Source of the DNA: Methylotuvimicrobium alcaliphilum 20Z | GTDB lineage: Bacteria > Pseudomonadota > Gammaproteobacteria > Methylococcales > Methylomonadaceae | Assembly: GCF_000968535.2 (NCBI RefSeq) | Contig: NC_016112.1 | Span: 4,030,001 to 4,094,000, forward strand | Length of the DNA: 64,000 nucleotides | Reading direction: 5' to 3' | In this document: in pieces, positions 62,165 through 64,000 of the stretch | Position numbering within the stretch: position 1 is the first letter of the stretch | How the letters are laid out: the number at the start of each line of letters is the position of its first letter | Notes under the pieces: model-generated | The model's input: only the letters and a program-made list of their open reading frames with translations | Database searches by the model: none | What the model was told of the DNA's origin: nothing | Translations under genes and position numbers: made by a program

Positions 62165-62209
62165 CTACATTTTAAACCCTATCTCAACTCAGCATCAGGA
62201 GCCAAACAT

Positions 62210-63382
62210 ATGTCGATAAAAAAAATGGTCGATCTGGACTTATCAAATAAACGCGTATTGATTCGCGAAGACTTAAATGTCCCGATCAAAAACGGGAAAG
62301 TGGCTAGCGACATCCGCATACAAGCCAGCTTGCCCACTATTAAACACGCCTTATCAGCCGGCGCCGCAGTCATTCTGATGTCGCACTTAGGTCGTCCCGA
62401 AGAAGGCGTTTACAGCGAAGAAGCCTCGATGAAACCGGTTGCCGAACATTTACAAGGCTTACTAGGCAAACCCGTGCGCTTAGAGAAAGACTGGATCGAC
62501 GGTATCGAAATACAGCCAGGTGAAGTCGTTTTATGCGAAAACGTGCGCTTCAATAAAGGCGAAGGGAAAAACAGCGAAGAGCTCGGCAAAAAAATGGCTG
62601 CCCTATGCGATATTTTTGTAATGGACGCATTCGGCACCGCACATCGAGCCCAAGCGTCCACGCACAGCGTTGCGCAATTTGCACCGATCGCTTGCGCCGG
62701 CCCCTTATTAGCTAAAGAATTGGACGCCTTAGGCAAAGCATTGGAGAGCCCTGACCGGCCTCTGGTCGCAATCGTGGGCGGCTCGAAGGTTTCGACCAAG
62801 CTCACCGTACTCGAATCCCTATCGCAAAAAGTCGACCGGCTCATCGTCGGCGGCGGTATTGCCAATACCTTTATCGCTGCAGCCGGATTTCCGGTAGGCA
62901 AATCCCTCTATGAAGCCGATTTAATCGATGAAGCCAACCGATTGATGGATCAAGCAAAACGTAACGGAGCTGAAATCCCGGTTCCGGTCGATGTGGTTTG
63001 CGCAAAAGAGTTTTCGGAAAGCGCCGCCGCAACAGTCAAAAAAGTCGCCGATGTTCAAGACGACGATTTGATTATGGATATCGGTCCTGAAACTGCGGCG
63101 CTTTATGCCGACATTCTAAAATCTGCGGGCACGATCGTGTGGAACGGGCCGGTCGGAGTTTTCGAATTCGATCAATTCGGTGGCGGTACCGAAGCCCTAT
63201 CTAAAGCCATTGCCGACAGCAGTGGCTTTTCAATTGCCGGCGGTGGTGATACGCTAGCGGCCATCGACAAATATGGAATCGAAGAAAAAGTATCTTATAC
63301 TTCGACCGGCGGCGGCGCGTTTCTTGAATTTTTGGAGGGCAAAGAATTACCGGCCGTAGCCGTTTTACAACAACGCGCTTGA
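62210..63382 (+). CDS. pgk: Phosphoglycerate kinase
   Basis: Glycolytic/gluconeogenic ATP-forming step. [20 protein letters not shown] is the N-terminal substrate site, [20 protein letters not shown] follows, then [19 protein letters not shown] and the nucleotide site [20 protein letters not shown]. 390 residues, normal. AGGAG lies before the ATG. Confidence 0.97.
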   Translation: MSIKKMVDLDLSNKRVLIREDLNVPIKNGKVASDIRIQASLPTIKHALSAGAAVILMSHLGRPEEGVYSEEASMKPVAEHLQGLLGKPVRLEKDWIDGIEIQPGEVVLCENVRFNKGEGKNSEELGKKMAALCDIFVMDAFGTAHRAQASTHSVAQFAPIACAGPLLAKELDALGKALESPDRPLVAIVGGSKVSTKLTVLESLSQKVDRLIVGGGIANTFIAAAGFPVGKSLYEADLIDEANRLMDQAKRNGAEIPVPVDVVCAKEFSESAAATVKKVADVQDDDLIMDIGPETAALYADILKSAGTIVWNGPVGVFEFDQFGGGTEALSKAIADSSGFSIAGGGDTLAAIDKYGIEEKVSYTSTGGGAFLEFLEGKELPAVAVLQQRA

Positions 63383-63452
63383 GAAGCTCTGTATCGACTG
63401 ATTACACGCCGAGGCAACGACTCCGGTGAAAAGTTATCGCATCTTCGAAATC

Positions 63453-63613
63453 ATACCCATCGCAGATCAAAATTCGGCACCAGGGGCCCGTCAAAGGACG
63501 CCGTGAGAATACGTCCATGTAGGCTCTATGCCAGCATCCATGCTGGCAAAGCCTTTGCCAGGCCCCCCGGTACCTCCTTAGGCACTGCCGAAATTTGAAG
63601 TGCGAAAGGTATA
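63453..63613. repeat. Family A element, copy 10, without nested hairpin
   Basis: ATACCCATCGCAGATCAAAA at the left and TGCCGAAATTTGAAGTGCGA with AAGGTATA at the right. The module GGACGCCGTGAGAATACGTC is not interrupted. It sits between pgk and the hairpin before rpoZ. Confidence 0.85.
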
Positions 63614-63711
63614 ACGCCTGTTTAAACTTAACACCACTGTCTCAGCCTCTCGCGACTGTTACAAACCGTTCGTAATTTGAACTGCAAAAGAGTTATCAGA
63701 GTCTTTTATTG

Positions 63712-63740
63712 AAACGCTGATTTAATCAGCGTTTCCTTTT
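63712..63740 (+). terminator. Terminator-like hairpin upstream of rpoZ
   Basis: GAAACGCTGATT and AATCAGCGTTTC form a perfect 12-base inverted repeat around a single base, followed by CTTTT. It probably terminates pgk transcription. A second palindrome (CCGGCCTATAGGCCGG) lies ~25 bases further on, in the rpoZ leader. Confidence 0.6.
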
Positions 63741-63800
63741 ATAATAAATGCCCTTTTCATCCGGCCTATAGGCCGGTATTTATTGTTTTACAGGATCACC

Positions 63801-64000
63801 ATGGCCAGAGTTACTATTGAAGACTGCCTTGAGCACGTCGAAAACCGTTTTAAACTGGTGTTGTTAGCCAGCAAACGCGCCCGCCAATTGAGCAAGGGCG
63901 CGGAAGAATTTATCCCGCGCGGCAAAGACAAAGACACCGTACTCGCCTTGCGCGAAATTGCTGCAGGACATGTCAATGCCGACAACATCAATCTGCTGCA
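63801..64000 (+). CDS. rpoZ: RNA polymerase omega subunit (3' end beyond window)
   Basis: The first 66 codons read [40 protein letters not shown] and [14 protein letters not shown], the standard RpoZ sequence. Omega helps assemble RNA polymerase and binds ppGpp with beta-prime. The gene continues past the window edge; spoT often follows. Confidence 0.95.
   Translation, partial: MARVTIEDCLEHVENRFKLVLLASKRARQLSKGAEEFIPRGKDKDTVLALREIAAGHVNADNINLL

Overview
The window is chromosomal DNA of a gammaproteobacterium. The evidence is the mix and order of household genes: surA-lptD, amgK-murU, nagZ-hpt-MTI phosphorylase, leuC-leuD, hslV-hslU-DUF971-ubiE-ubiJ-ubiB, fimV, greB and slyD. The moderate base composition, the large glycogen cluster and the dense small palindromic repeats fit a type I methanotroph (Methylococcales, Methylomicrobium/Methylotuvimicrobium-like). 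That is inference: no methane-oxidation gene lies here.

Layout. 1-17.1 kb is a glycogen/alpha-glucan island. A leftward run reads glgC, GH57 hydrolase, malQ, DUF4912 protein, GH57 branching enzyme, glgA with a long disordered N-terminus, GH13 enzyme and a first glgB (cut by the window edge). A second glgB and second glgA run rightward from the other side of glgC. 17.7-22.3 kb holds a free-standing DbpA-type RNA-binding domain protein, surA and lptD. 22.4-28.9 kb holds cell-wall recycling (amgK, murU, nagZ), dodecin, a HIT protein, an orphan FliL-like protein and purine salvage. 29.2-33.2 kb holds an SQR-like flavoprotein with a DUF2892 partner, a membrane receiver-HPt protein without a kinase, and a VOC protein. 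33.6-41.3 kb is a leftward series: fimV, asd, a PF04120 protein, leuD, leuC, adk. 41.4-48.4 kb is mixed (CBS, DUF1415, an unknown, hemF, TraB/GumN, slyD, greB, wecC). 49.1-55.3 kb is a complete leftward rrn operon (16S, tRNA-Ile, tRNA-Ala, 23S, 5S, terminator) with a separately promoted tRNA-Phe upstream. 55.9-61.7 kb is hslVU, DUF971, ubiE, ubiJ, ubiB with a candidate heat-shock promoter. 62.2-64 kb is pgk and the start of rpoZ.

Two things stand out. First, the 23S gene is interrupted at the helix-25 position by a ~297-bp insert bounded by an 18-bp perfect inverted repeat. The insert encodes, sense to the rRNA, an 84-residue GIY-YIG nuclease with its own ribosome-binding site and intact-looking catalytic residues. 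Second, nearly every intergenic gap over 300 bp carries copies of small, composite, MITE-like elements. At least three families with distinct terminal inverted repeats are present. They share an internal module, are nested in one another with target duplications readable in this sequence, and in two cases supply the last codons and stop of a neighbouring gene. No transposase or REP-associated tyrosine transposase lies in the window, so the elements look non-autonomous.
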